From Actinopolymorpha cephalotaxi (GTDB taxonomy: Bacteria; Actinomycetota; Actinomycetes; Propionibacteriales; Actinopolymorphaceae), in NCBI RefSeq assembly GCF_013408535.1, contig NZ_JACBZA010000001.1, positions 3,556,850 through 3,620,849 on the forward strand: DNA of 64,000 bases, read 5' to 3'. Made by a program: the position numbers and the translations under genes. Under the pieces are notes generated by a model. That model was not told where the DNA came from. It searched no databases and saw nothing but the letters and a program-made list of their open reading frames with translations. Below, in pieces: positions 49,835 to 57,032 of this stretch (its first letter is position 1; each line of letters opens with the position of its first letter).

Positions 49835-50452
49835 TCAGACCCCCGCCCGGTGGGAGATTCCGTGGCCGATGCGGTCCAGTGAGTCCACGACCGCGTCCAC
49901 CATGCCGTACTCGCGGGCCTCCTCGGCGGAGAACCACCGGTCCCGCTCACTGTCCTCGCGGATGCGCTCCACCGGCTGACCGGTGTTGGCGGCGAGCAGG
50001 CGCTCCATCTGGCCCCTGGAGTGCTCCAGGTTGTCGGCCTGGATAGCGATGTCCGCGGCCGTTCCGCCGATGCCGGCCGAACCCTGGTGCATCATGATCC
50101 GGGCGTGTGGCAGGGCGTACCGCTTGCCCTTCGTACCCCCGCACAGCAGGAACTGCCCCATGCTGGCGGCGAAGCCCATCGCCAGTGTGGACACGTCGTT
50201 CGGGATCAGCCGCATCGTGTCGTAGATCGCCATCCCGGCGTACACCCCACCGCCGGGGCTGTGGATGTAGAGGCTGATGTCGGTACGCGGGTCCTGGGCG
50301 GACAGCAGCAGCAACTGCGCGCACACCCGGTTGGCGCTCACCTCGTCGACCTCCGAGCCGAGCAGGACGATTCGGTGGTGCAGCAGCCTGGCCGCCAGCT
50401 GGTCGTCGAAACCGTGGCCGCTGGGGGCCGCGTCGGTCATGGACGGATTCAC
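49835..50452 (-). CDS. clpP: ATP-dependent Clp protease proteolytic subunit, first of pair
   Basis: The 205-residue ClpP has LLHHRIVLLGSEVDEVSANR, YIHSPGGGVYAGMAIYDTM, the catalytic Ser in MGFAASMGQFLLCGG, His in LPHARIMMHQ, and Asp in EDSERDRWFSAEEA. The start GTG 50452 has AGGAGG at 5-base spacing, whereas the ATG four codons later is too far from it. Two clpP genes side by side without clpX resemble the secondary clpP3-clpP4 operon of Streptomyces, which is induced when the main pair is lost. Confidence 0.9.
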   Translation of the reverse strand: MNPSMTDAAPSGHGFDDQLAARLLHHRIVLLGSEVDEVSANRVCAQLLLLSAQDPRTDISLYIHSPGGGVYAGMAIYDTMRLIPNDVSTLAMGFAASMGQFLLCGGTKGKRYALPHARIMMHQGSAGIGGTAADIAIQADNLEHSRGQMERLLAANTGQPVERIREDSERDRWFSAEEAREYGMVDAVVDSLDRIGHGISHRAGV

Positions 50453-50521
50453 GGATGCCTCCTGGACGTGATGCCCTTCGTTGCCACCACTTTCACCGAA
50501 GAAGCGGGTGGCATCACCGTG

Positions 50522-50555
50522 TGTACGCCCTGAGCGAATCCGCTCAGGGCGTACA
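50522..50555. promoter_or_regulatory. 15-bp inverted repeat before the clpP pair
   Basis: Arms TGTACGCCCTGAGCG (50522-50536) and its exact complement (50541-50555) flank AATC. It lies 70-104 bp before the clpP start. It could be an operator for a PopR/ClgR-like activator or an RNA hairpin in the leader. Confidence 0.55.
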
Positions 50556-50715
50556 GGAATCCTTGACGTGGCAGGCAGTCCGGTGAGCGGCGACCTCAAC
50601 CGGAGAGGACGAGACGAGGACGCGATGCGCGATCACCGGCGCGACTGCCGGACACCACTGCACGCCGGGGTCGGTGACGTCCTCGGCCCGGCGCCGGTCG
50701 CGGACCAGCAGGGTG

Positions 50716-51205
50716 TCGAGCGCGCTGGTGGCGTACGGCTTCTCCCACATCCGCTGGCGCGGGCGCAATGTGGTGTTCGTGCTCGTCATCTCCACGATGT
50801 TGCTGCCGTACGAAGTGACGATGATCTCGCAGTACATCATGTTCGCCAACCTGGGTTGGGTGAACACCTACCTGCCGCTGACGGTGCCGAGCTTCTTCGG
50901 TGTGCCGTTCTACATCTTCATGCTGCGGCAGTTCTTCCTGCGGATCCCGGTGGAGATGACCGAGGCGGCCCGGATCGACGGCGCCTCGGAGCTGCGGATC
51001 TTCGCGAGCATCGTGTTGCCGTTGGCGGTTCCGGTTCTACACGCTCTCCCTCGGCATGCACTACTTCCGCACCAGCCTCTACCAGACCGAGCTCGGCCCC
51101 CAGGCGGCGTACGCGTTCATGATCGCGCTGCCGGTGATCGTGGTGTTCTTCCTCGCCCAGCGCAGGTTCATCCAGGGGATCGCGCTGACCGGCCTGAAGG
51201 GCTGA
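50716..51205 (+). pseudogene. Remnant of a MalG-type sugar ABC permease
   Basis: From 50716 the reading frame gives permease sequence: SSALVAYGFSHIRWRGR, MLLPYEVTMISQYIMFANLG, FFGVPFYIFMLRQFFLRIP and the EAA loop EMTEAARIDGASELRIF. At about 51035 the frame changes and about 30 residues are missing; the next frame gives FYTLSLGMHYFRTSLYQ and VFFLAQRRFIQGIALTGLKG with a proper stop at 51203. The first 100 or so residues, with two membrane spans, are also absent. Three lesions show a dead gene, and no partner ABC genes remain. Confidence 0.85.
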
Positions 51206-51809
51206 CGGTCTCGTAGGACACGAGGAACGCCTCCGCCGCCGCGTCCACCGCCTCCCGGTCACCGGTGACGAGCAGGTCGAACAGCAGACCGCGGGCGACG
51301 GCCAGCGCGAGGCGTGCGTGTGCCCGCGCCTCCTCCTCCGACCGGCCGGTACGCCGGCTGAGCTCGGTGAGCGGTGGCAGCCAGTCGTCGACGATGCCCT
51401 CCAGCAGCGGTACGGCGTGCGGGTTGCCGACGAGGGCCTGCCCGGTCAGTTCGAAGAACAGCCGGGCGGGCCAGTGCTCGGCGGCGGACAGGTGGCGGTG
51501 GAACTCCCGGGCCAGGTCCGCGGCGCTGTGGCCGGAGTCCAGGTTGAGCTGCGCCATCGCCGCGCGCTGCTCGGCCTCGACCCGACGGACCACCTCCACG
51601 AGCAGGCCGTCCTTGGAGCCGAAGTGGTAGATGAGCATGCGGTGGCTGGTGCCGAGTTCGGCAGCGAGGCCGCGCAGGCTGAAGTCGCCGACGCCGTGCC
51701 GGGCGAAGTGCGCGACCACCTCGTCCAGCAACCGCTCCCGAGCGGGCCGGGCCGGCCGTCCTCGGGATCGACGTTCGGATCTGTTGTCCGGTTGACTGTC
51801 CTTCGGCAT
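51168..51809 (-). CDS. TetR family transcriptional regulator
   Basis: The 213-residue product has an N-terminal TetR HTH (LLDEVVAHFARHGVGDFSLR, GLAAELGTSHRMLIYHFGSKDGLL) and a ligand domain with PARLFFELTGQALVGNPHA. Its last 12 or so residues are read from the end of the opposing permease remnant, so the original C-terminus was probably shorter. The ATG at 51809 has a -10-like TACCAT 7 bases upstream and no ribosome site, so it is probably leaderless. An inverted repeat covers this region and suggests self-repression. Confidence 0.86.
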   Translation of the reverse strand: MPKDSQPDNRSERRSRGRPARPARERLLDEVVAHFARHGVGDFSLRGLAAELGTSHRMLIYHFGSKDGLLVEVVRRVEAEQRAAMAQLNLDSGHSAADLAREFHRHLSAAEHWPARLFFELTGQALVGNPHAVPLLEGIVDDWLPPLTELSRRTGRSEEEARAHARLALAVARGLLFDLLVTGDREAVDAAAEAFLVSYETVSPSGRSARSPG

Positions 51810-51825
51810 GTACCAGATGGTACAT
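51808..51825. promoter_or_regulatory. TetR operator overlapping promoter and start codon
   Basis: ATGTACCA-GA-TGGTACAT is a perfect 8-2-8 inverted repeat. It contains the minus-strand -10 (TACCAT, 51817-51822) and the first bases of the tetR-type start codon, so binding would block its transcription. Confidence 0.7.
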
Positions 51826-51915
51826 ATGACGATGGAAGAACGATGTGCAGTCCCGCTGTGCCGCGGCCACGACGAACCGTGGAGGCCCGCGGCTCGTGGC
51901 TCCCTGGAGGAAGTC

Positions 51916-52356
51916 ATGCATGACGAGGTCGAGTTCGAGGTCGCCGCACCGGTCGAACAGGTCTGGAACCTGCTGGTCGACGTCGAGCGCTGGCCGGAGT
52001 GGAGCGAGTCGATGACATCGGTACGCCGGCTCGGCACCGGTCCGCTGGCCGTCGGCGAACGCGCCGTGGTCAAGCAGCCGAAGTTCCCGGAGATGACCTG
52101 GGAGGTGACCGAGCTCGCCGAGGGTTCGTCGTTCGTCTGGGTCAGCCGCTCCCCCGGCATCACCACCACCGGCGGCCACTACGTCACGCCGTCCGTCGGC
52201 GGCGCACAGACCGCGACGGTCCGGCTCACCATCGACCAGAACGGTCCGGGCGCCAAGGTGGTCGGGTTGTTCACCAACTCCCTCACTCGCCGCTACCTCC
52301 AGCTGGAGCGGCGCGGCCTCACCGCGCGGGCGGAGTCGACGACGGCCCAAAGTTGA
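51916..52356 (+). CDS. SRPBCC family protein
   Basis: The 146-residue product has the SRPBCC start DEVEFEVAAPVEQVWNLLVD, ERWPEWSESMTSVRRL, then WEVTELAEGSSFVWVSRSPG. Members bind hydrophobic small molecules or act as cyclases/hydratases; no catalytic residue can be named. ATG 51916 has GGAGG 5 bases upstream; a longer reading from 51808 overlaps the operator and is rejected. It is divergent from the TetR gene and is likely controlled by it. Confidence 0.82.
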   Translation: MHDEVEFEVAAPVEQVWNLLVDVERWPEWSESMTSVRRLGTGPLAVGERAVVKQPKFPEMTWEVTELAEGSSFVWVSRSPGITTTGGHYVTPSVGGAQTATVRLTIDQNGPGAKVVGLFTNSLTRRYLQLERRGLTARAESTTAQS

Positions 52357-52380
52357 GAACGGCGCAGAGCTGAGGACCAC

Positions 52381-53481
52381 TCAGAGCAGACCGAGTTTCA
52401 CCTTCACCGTCGCGTCCTTCTCCTGGCGGCGGATGGAGACGGTGACCAGCTGGCCGGGCCGGTGCTGGGCGATGACCTCGCTCAGCGCCGCGCTCGTCGG
52501 CGTCTTCACCGCGTTGACGGCGGTGATGACGTCGCCGCGCAGGATGCCGGCGTTCGCCGCGCCGCTGCCGGTGCGCACCGACACGACACCGACGCCGACC
52601 GGTGTGCCCTGAGGGTCGGTGACCGTCGCGCCGGTCACGCCGAGCGCCGCCCGGCCGGAGTTCACCACCCGGCCGTGCCTGATGATCTGGCCGGCGATCC
52701 GGGTCACGGTGTTGCTCGGAATGGCGAACCCGATCCCGGCCGCGGCGCCGCCGCCCTCGCCCTGCGGGTCGGTGGCGGCGAGGGTGGGGATGCCGACCAC
52801 CTTTCCGGCCAGGTCGACCAGGGCGCCGCCGCTGTTGCCGGGGTTGATCGGTGCGGACGTCTGGATCATGCTCGTGATCGTCGTACCCGGCACGCCGTCG
52901 CGCGCCGACTCGGGCACGGTGCGCCCGACGGCGGAGATGATGCCGCTGGTGACGCTGCCGGACAGGCCGAGCGGGTTGCCCATCGCCAGCACGATCTGGC
53001 CCACCCGCAGCTTGCTGGAGTCGGCGAACGCGGCAGGCGCCAGCCGTGGCGCCCGGTCCAGCCTGACCACCGCGAGGTCGCTCGGCGTGTAGGCCGCGAC
53101 CAGGTGCGCGGTCAGCGGCGCTCCCCCGGTGGCGAGCAGAACCTGCACCGTGGTGGCCCGGCCCAGCACGTGTGCGTTGGTGACGATGTGGCCCTGCCTG
53201 TCGTAGATGATGCCGGACCCGAGGCCGCCACCACTGACGTTGAGCTGTACGACGGAGATGAGGGTGTGGCGTACGACGGCCTCGTAGTCGCGCTGCAGCG
53301 CCTGCGCCTCACCGCCGGGCGCGGCCGCCCCGGTACTCGACGCGCCGGGACTCTCCCGGGAGGTGCCGGGCGGGCTGCCGGTACATCCGGCCGCGGCGGT
53401 CGCAAGCACGACGGTCGCGACGAGCGCGACGAACCAGGACGCGGCGGGCCGAGCGGGCCGAGGTCGCCGGATCGTTCTCAT
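52381..53481 (-). CDS. HtrA-like trypsin/PDZ serine protease, lipoprotein
   Basis: The 366-residue product has an N-terminal hydrophobic segment ending in LATAAAGC (lipobox), a Ser/Pro/Gly linker, a trypsin-like domain with the catalytic triad His in VTNAHVLG, Asp in PSDLAVVRL and Ser in NPGNSGGALVDL, and a C-terminal PDZ domain (about 275-360, GILRGDVITAVNAVKTPTS). It should be a cell-envelope quality-control protease. The ATG at 53481 has GCGAGGGGG upstream; a GTG nine codons earlier is possible. It ends 24 bp from the convergent SRPBCC gene. Confidence 0.9.
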   Translation of the reverse strand: MRTIRRPRPARPAASWFVALVATVVLATAAAGCTGSPPGTSRESPGASSTGAAAPGGEAQALQRDYEAVVRHTLISVVQLNVSGGGLGSGIIYDRQGHIVTNAHVLGRATTVQVLLATGGAPLTAHLVAAYTPSDLAVVRLDRAPRLAPAAFADSSKLRVGQIVLAMGNPLGLSGSVTSGIISAVGRTVPESARDGVPGTTITSMIQTSAPINPGNSGGALVDLAGKVVGIPTLAATDPQGEGGGAAAGIGFAIPSNTVTRIAGQIIRHGRVVNSGRAALGVTGATVTDPQGTPVGVGVVSVRTGSGAANAGILRGDVITAVNAVKTPTSAALSEVIAQHRPGQLVTVSIRRQEKDATVKVKLGLL

Positions 53482-53795
53482 GGGCGGGCACCCCCTCGCC
53501 CGGGACACGTCCAGGATGTACCCGGAGAGCCGCGGCCTACTCCGCCGGCCGCCGGGACAGGGCCGCCGGGACAGGGCCCCTGGACGGTGCGCGGGAGGCC
53601 CGGGGAGGCGGACCCGCGGTGTACCCGCGGGATCGGTGGCTTACGCTGCCGGTGCGTCGTACCTCACTGGCCGCCACCGGCCATCGCTGTAGGAGCGGTG
53701 CCGGACATTCTCCGCGGAGGGACCGTGACCATCCCGACCGTCTCGTCGTTGACGTTCCGGACCGGCCGGAGCGGCTGCGGGACGGGGACGCACAG
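53482..53795. other. Divergent intergenic region, protease / GGDEF gene
   Basis: 314 bases with no supported gene. It contains CCCGCGG-TGTA-CCCGCGG (near 53612-53630), a partly self-complementary doublet, and must hold both promoters. No clear -35/-10 was chosen. Confidence 0.35.
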
Positions 53796-55502
53796 ATGAA
53801 CCACTCACACCACCGCCACGCGGCGCGGGACGGCGCCCCACCGGGGGCGCGACCTGGTGCCCCGCCGGGCGCCCACCTGGGCGGTCGGCAGATGCGCGCG
53901 CGCCCGCCCGAGCTCACGGACGTGACCGGGCTGCTGATCCGCGCGCAGTCCGGGTCCGCCCGCGAGGTGCTGGCCGAGCTGGACGACCTGCTGGCCGACG
54001 CCCGGCGCGGGCACGCGCACGAGCGCGCGCAGTGGCTGCGGTTCGTCCGCTTCGCCGCCCACCACGAACTCGGCGAACTCGACCACGCCGACGCCGCGGC
54101 GACCGAGATGATCCGGCTGGCCGAGCCGCGCGACGACCGGACCTGGGAGGCGTTCGGGCACGCGCTGCGCGGCATGGCGCTGTTGCTGCGCAGCCGGTTC
54201 GAACCCGCCTACGACGAGCTCGCCCGCGCCGTGGTGTTGCTGGAGGAGATCTCCGAGCCCGGCTACGCGATCGGGCACGCCATCAACGCGGCGGTGCTCG
54301 CCCTCGCCCGGCTGGACCTGTACGAGCTCGCCGTCACCTGGCTGGAACGGCTGCGCGAGGTGTCCACCGCGCTGTCCGACGCCATGCTGGCGACGCTGTA
54401 CGCGTACAACAGCGGCTGGCTGGAGCTCAACTGGGCCTGCGAGCTCGAGCTCATCGGCGAGGCCGACGCCGCCGGCGCGCACTACCGCGCGACGCTGGCC
54501 GCGTTCGAGGCGGCGCCGTCGGGCATGGACGCGATCGACCGGTCGTACTGGCCGCGCGAGGTGGTCGTGCAGGCCGGCGCGGCGCGGGCGATGCTCGGCG
54601 CGGGCGCGGAGGTGATTCCGGAGCTGGACGCCCACCTGGTGGCCGTCGCCGCGACCGAACGCCAGGAGGCCACCATCGTCGGTTACCTCGGGCTGGCCCG
54701 CGCGCACGCCAACGAGGGCGAGACCGAGCAGGCGCTGGAGTGCGCCTCGCAGGCCTGCGCGGTGGGTGACACGCTGCCCCGGCTGAACGTCGTCGCCGTA
54801 CGCGCCTACTGGGAGTACGCCGAACTGCTGCGCCGCGTGCACGGTCCGGGTCACACCGGCCAGGCGTACGCCCGGCTGACGTCCCGGCTGGTCCGCGACC
54901 GCTGGAACGAACGCCGGGCCCGCGTCACCTCCTTCGACGAGCGGCTGTCCGCCGAGCGGTTGCGTGACGAGCTGCGCCGCAGGGCCGCGGCGTACCTCAC
55001 CGACCCGCTGACCGGGCTCGGCAACCGGCGGCTGATCGAGATCCGGCTGCCGGAGCTGCTGGTGGAGTCCGCGGCGACCGGTCACCCGCTGGCGGTCGCG
55101 TTCGTCGACGTCGACGACTTCAAGAGTGTCAACGACGAGTTGTCACACCTGGTGGGCGACGACCTGCTGCGGGAACTGGCGCAGGAGATGCGCGCGGCGC
55201 TGTCCCCCGACGACGCGCTGGCCAGGTTCGGCGGGGAGGAGTTCGTGATCGTGCTGCCGAGCCGGGGCGCCGACCAGGCGTTCGACGTGGTGGACGCGCT
55301 CCGCCGGCGGATCGAGGGACGGGTGTGGAACTGCCTGCCGCACGACCGCCGGATCCGGATCACCGCGGGCCTCGCGCAGTCCTGGCACGGCGCCACCCGC
55401 ACCCAGCTGCTGGCCGCCGCCGACGAGGCGCTGCTGCGGGCCAAGCGGCAGGGCAAGAACCGGGTCGAGGTCCGGGTGAGCCCGCTCGCCGGCGACCTGT
55501 AG
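53796..55502 (+). CDS. TPR-like domain diguanylate cyclase (GGDEF)
   Basis: The 568-residue product makes the second messenger c-di-GMP. Residues about 40-385 are helical repeats of TPR type (for example AYDELARAVVLLEEISEPGY, HALRGMALLLRSRFEPAYDE); residues about 410-560 are a GGDEF domain: LTDPLTGLGNRRLIEIRLPE, VAFVDVDDFKSVNDELSH and the active motif RFGGEEFVIVLPS. The inhibitory I-site RxxD before the motif reads SPDD, so product feedback is probably weak. No membrane span is seen, so it is cytoplasmic, with the TPR part as a likely protein-binding sensor. ATG 53796 is a reasoned choice. Confidence 0.87.
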   Translation: MNHSHHRHAARDGAPPGARPGAPPGAHLGGRQMRARPPELTDVTGLLIRAQSGSAREVLAELDDLLADARRGHAHERAQWLRFVRFAAHHELGELDHADAAATEMIRLAEPRDDRTWEAFGHALRGMALLLRSRFEPAYDELARAVVLLEEISEPGYAIGHAINAAVLALARLDLYELAVTWLERLREVSTALSDAMLATLYAYNSGWLELNWACELELIGEADAAGAHYRATLAAFEAAPSGMDAIDRSYWPREVVVQAGAARAMLGAGAEVIPELDAHLVAVAATERQEATIVGYLGLARAHANEGETEQALECASQACAVGDTLPRLNVVAVRAYWEYAELLRRVHGPGHTGQAYARLTSRLVRDRWNERRARVTSFDERLSAERLRDELRRRAAAYLTDPLTGLGNRRLIEIRLPELLVESAATGHPLAVAFVDVDDFKSVNDELSHLVGDDLLRELAQEMRAALSPDDALARFGGEEFVIVLPSRGADQAFDVVDALRRRIEGRVWNCLPHDRRIRITAGLAQSWHGATRTQLLAAADEALLRAKRQGKNRVEVRVSPLAGDL

Positions 55503-55537
55503 GGCGGCGGGGTCGCCCGAAAGTTGGGCTTCGGGCG

Positions 55538-55543
55538 TACGGT
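55538..55543 (+). promoter_or_regulatory. Leaderless promoter -10, MoxR-type gene
   Basis: TACGGT lies 7 bases before the GTG at 55551, and no ribosome site is present. Confidence 0.45.
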
Positions 55544-55550
55544 CGACTCC

Positions 55551-56933
55551 GTGACCCGACCCACCACACTCGGCGCCCTGCGCGCCACACCGCACCTGCA
55601 CCGCAGCGTCAAGGAAGAGCTCCGCACCAACCTCGTCGCCGCTCTCCGCTCCGGCGCCCCGGCGTTCCCCGGCATCGTGGGCTTCGACGACACGGTCCTC
55701 CCCCAGCTCGAACGCGCCCTGCTCGCCGGGCACGACCTCGTACTCCTCGGTGAACGCGGCCAGGGCAAGACCCGCCTGATGCGCACCCTCGTCGGCCTGC
55801 TCGACGAGTGGACGCCGGTGGTCGACGGCTGCGAGATCAACGACCATCCGTACTCCCCCACCTGCACCCGGTGCCGGCGGCTGGCCGACGAGCTCGGTGA
55901 CGAGCTGCCGGTGGCGTGGAAGCACCGCGAGGAGAGGTACGGCGAGAAGCTCGCCACCCCCGACACCAGCGTCGGCGACCTGGTCGGCGACGTCGACCCG
56001 GTGAAGGTCGCCGAGGGCCGCACGCTCGGGGACCCCGAGACCGTCCACTACGGACTGGTCCCCCGCACCAACCGCGGCATCTTCGCCCTCAACGAGCTGC
56101 CCGACCTGGCCGAACGCATCCAGGTGGCGCTGTTCAACGTGCTGGAGGAACGCGACATCCAGGTGCGCGGCTACCTCCTGCGGCTTCCGTTGGACGTGCT
56201 GCTGATCGCCTCCGCCAACCCCGAGGACTACACCAACCGCGGCCGGATCATCACCCCGCTGAAGGACCGCTTCGGGGCCGAGATCCGTACGCACTACCCG
56301 CAGGAGGTGAGCGAGGAGCTGGTCCTGATCCGCCAGGAGGCGGAGCTGGCCGCGCCGGTGCCGGACTTCCTGCTGGAGGTGGTGGCCCGGCTGACCCGCG
56401 GCCTGCGGGAGTCGCCCTCGATCGACCAGCGGTCCGGGGTGTCCGCCCGGTTCGCGATCACCGCGGCGGAGACCGTCGGCGCCTCCGCACTGCGCCGGTC
56501 CGCCCTCACCGGCGAGCCCGGCCCGGTCGCGCGGGTGTGCGACGTGCCCGGCGTGCTGCCCACCCTGCGCGGCAAGGTGGAGTTCGAGATGGGCGAGGAG
56601 GGCCGCGAACAGGAGATCTTCGGCCACCTGCTGCGGGTGGCGCTGGCGGAGACGTTCCGCGAGCGGCTACGTGGCCTCGACCTCGGCGGGTTCAGCAACC
56701 GGTTCGCCGAGGGCACGACGGTGGAGACCGGTGAGCTCACCCGCGGCGACGAGCTGCTCGACCAGCTCGGCACCATCCCCGGCCTGGCGAAGGTGCTGGA
56801 ACGCCTCGACCTCGGCGACGCACCGTCCCCCGGTGAGGTCGCCTCGGCGGTGGAGTTCGTGCTGGAGGGCCTGCACCTCACCCGGCGGCTGGCGAAGGAG
56901 ACCGTGGACGGGGTGACCTACTACGGCGCCTGA
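55551..56933 (+). CDS. MoxR-like AAA+ ATPase (magnesium-chelatase type)
   Basis: The 460-residue product is an AAA+ ATPase. It has HDLVLLGERGQGKTRLMRTL (Walker A), a Cys4-type insert (HPYSPTCTRCRRLADE), RGIFALNELPDLAERIQVAL (Walker B region with NELPDL) and DVLLIASANPEDY (sensor 1). GTG 55551 matches the normal N-terminus TRPTTLGALRATPHLHRSVK. The VWA-domain gene next to it encodes the usual partner: such ATPase/VWA pairs act as chaperones that insert metals or remodel proteins. The target is unknown. Confidence 0.88.
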   Translation: MTRPTTLGALRATPHLHRSVKEELRTNLVAALRSGAPAFPGIVGFDDTVLPQLERALLAGHDLVLLGERGQGKTRLMRTLVGLLDEWTPVVDGCEINDHPYSPTCTRCRRLADELGDELPVAWKHREERYGEKLATPDTSVGDLVGDVDPVKVAEGRTLGDPETVHYGLVPRTNRGIFALNELPDLAERIQVALFNVLEERDIQVRGYLLRLPLDVLLIASANPEDYTNRGRIITPLKDRFGAEIRTHYPQEVSEELVLIRQEAELAAPVPDFLLEVVARLTRGLRESPSIDQRSGVSARFAITAAETVGASALRRSALTGEPGPVARVCDVPGVLPTLRGKVEFEMGEEGREQEIFGHLLRVALAETFRERLRGLDLGGFSNRFAEGTTVETGELTRGDELLDQLGTIPGLAKVLERLDLGDAPSPGEVASAVEFVLEGLHLTRRLAKETVDGVTYYGA

Positions 56934-56952
56934 CCAGCCGCTCAACCCGCTT

Positions 56953-56988
56953 GATCCGTTCGACCCGTTCGATCCGTTCGATCCGTCC
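56953..56988 (+). repeat. Four 9-bp repeats between MoxR and VWA genes
   Basis: GATCCGTTC (with one change in copies 2 and 4) is repeated four times at 56953-56988, starting 20 bp after the MoxR-type stop. Confidence 0.85.
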
Positions 56989-57032
56989 GGCCCCGGTCGG
57001 CACAGGCACAGGCACTCCAGGAGGGCGGCGCG

